A DNA stretch of 7,129 nucleotides from CAYLJO01 sp964383905. GTDB taxonomy: Bacteria; Acidobacteriota; Blastocatellia; Pyrinomonadales; Pyrinomonadaceae. This document shows positions 6,901 through 7,129 of the stretch, piece by piece. Under the pieces are notes generated by a model. It was not told the origin of the DNA, did not search any database, and saw only the letters and a list, made by a program, of their open reading frames with translations. Made by a program: the position numbers and the translations under genes. How positions within the stretch are numbered: position 1 is the first letter of the stretch; every line of letters starts with the position of its first letter. The stretch is taken from assembly GCA_964383905.1 (NCBI GenBank), contig CAYLJO010000283.1:1-7129 (forward strand), in the 5' to 3' direction.

Positions 6901-7129
6901 CCCCCACTGGAAAGGTGGATCGCCGCGCATTGCCGCCGCCGCCCCGTCAGATGCGATCCACCGTGGAAGCGAACTTTGTGCCGCCACGGACACCGCTTGA
7001 GGAGGTGGTGGCTGGGATGTGGGGCGACGTGCTCGGTGTCGAGCAGGTCGGAGTGCACGACAACTTCTTCGAGCTGGGCGGGCACTCCTTGCTCGCCACG
7101 CAAGTCATCTCACGGGTGCGCCATGCCTT
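3948..7129 (+). CDS. Non-ribosomal peptide synthetase, first module C-A-PCP (3' end outside window)
   Basis: An open frame of 1060 complete codons runs off the right edge without stop or frameshift. Condensation domain, about residues 38-470: LPLSFAQEGLWF (38-49), active-site HHIICDGWS (H170, H171, D175), IGFLVNTVV (323-331), HQEVPF (359-364), PLFQV (381-385). These look like the LCL type; membership of the starter type is not settled. Adenylation domain, about 496-990: LTYREL (521-526), LIYTSGSTGRPKG (643-655), YGPTE (789-793), TGD with Asp883, PTGKVDRR with Lys989. Pocket residues by alignment to GrsA are D691, V692, Q695, F734, I761, A763, Q788, V796, V797, K989, close to the proline code. 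The carrier domain has GGHS with Ser1047 and is cut at the edge. The start is uncertain: ATGs at 3948, 3972 and 4029 are in frame, all before the C domain. 3948 is chosen for its coupling to upstream stops. Expected role: join the ACP-bound fatty acyl group to the first amino acid. Confidence 0.93.
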   Translation, partial: MTTEPKYIMTTNPRSPQLTRRGSKRKPMGSEGGPPASLPLSFAQEGLWFSHQLAPDSPAYNIPFNVRLRGPLDVAALEESINEIRRRHAALRTTFADENGKPVQRVAPARYLRLPIIDLRDLGETEREAEAQLLAIQEVRRPFNLREGPLLRTLLLQLGCEDHILLRVIHHIICDGWSIGVFQRELAALYQAFSTGNPSPLDEVPIQSADLAWWQRQQWEGAGLESQLAYWREQLGGDMPVLALPTDRPRPAKQTYRGRRQRIELSGHLTDALRVLSRRQNTTLFITLLAAFNALLYHYTGQEDIPIGSPVADRLRVETRGLIGFLVNTVVLRNDLSGDPSFLQLIGRVREGAASAYAHQEVPFPRVVQELQPARDPSYHPLFQVLLVMEPRIEVPELRGLTHSTLEIDNGSALFDLTVEITERGSGLSCNFIHNTDLFDGATIHRMAGHFRTLLEAIVAHPEQRLSELPLLTDRERQQLLIGWNETRAQYPTDRCVHELFEAQVERGPDRVAVVFEEERLTYRELNERANQLARYLRGRGVGPDVLVAIMMERSPEMVLALLGVLKAGGAYVPLDPQYPKERLTFMLEETHPPVLLTQSRLAEGLPEHTATVLCLDSGWEEISHESGENLPPTAMADNLTYLIYTSGSTGRPKGVAMPGRTLLNLLHWQLQHSRLGAGARTLQFASLSFDVSFQEIFSTLLAGGELVLPAEQMRLDAVALVRFIRDRAVSRVFLPFVALQLLSEAATQERGGLSSLKEIITAGEQLQMTRQIVELLEGQESCELENQYGPTESHVVTAYRLGAKQRGGWAARPPIGRPIPNIEIYILDANLNVTPVGVTGELYIGGEGLARGYHNRPDLTAEKFIPNPFTGRAGARLYRTGDVARYLPDGEIEFVGRLDHQVKVRGYRIELGEVEAVLREHPAVCEGVVVARERGTAEKLLVGYIVSEPGEEPTAGELRHYLKKKLPEYMVPQAFVILDELPLTPTGKVDRRALPPPPRQMRSTVEANFVPPRTPLEEVVAGMWGDVLGVEQVGVHDNFFELGGHSLLATQVISRVRHA

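Overview
The window reads as the 5' part of a bacterial lipopeptide gene cluster on the + strand: cytochrome P450 (303-1730), fatty acyl-AMP ligase (1727-3598), stand-alone acyl carrier protein (3599-3922), then a non-ribosomal peptide synthetase (from 3948) that runs off the right edge inside its first carrier domain. The sequence is moderately GC-rich with bacterial Shine-Dalgarno-like spacing. No gene fixes the taxon. Similar FAAL-ACP-NRPS loading sets are known from cyanobacteria, myxobacteria, actinobacteria and several uncultivated soil or symbiont lineages, so the host is left open.

Layout: positions 1-302 hold no convincing gene, but contain an unusual GA/GT/GC dinucleotide tract (161-189) and an AT-rich patch near 262-275. 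The P450 most likely starts at a TTG (303). Its stop overlaps the FAAL ATG by ATGA. The FAAL stop abuts the ACP ATG with no spacer. The ACP stop overlaps an ATG opening a 10-codon frame, whose own stop overlaps the best upstream NRPS ATG. The four genes therefore look like one translationally coupled operon. No terminator or internal promoter is visible between them.

How the genes work together (inference from families): the FAAL adenylates a free fatty acid and loads it on the phosphopantetheine arm of the ACP (Ser67). The first NRPS condensation domain then joins the acyl chain to an amino acid activated by the first adenylation domain. The pocket residues of that domain, read by eye, are D-V-Q-F-I-A-Q-V-V-K, close to the proline code, so an N-acyl-prolyl start is the leading hypothesis. 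The P450 probably oxidises the fatty acyl chain or the peptide. All catalytic motifs I could check are intact. Later modules, release domain, redox partners, phosphopantetheinyl transferase and any MbtH protein are not in the window.
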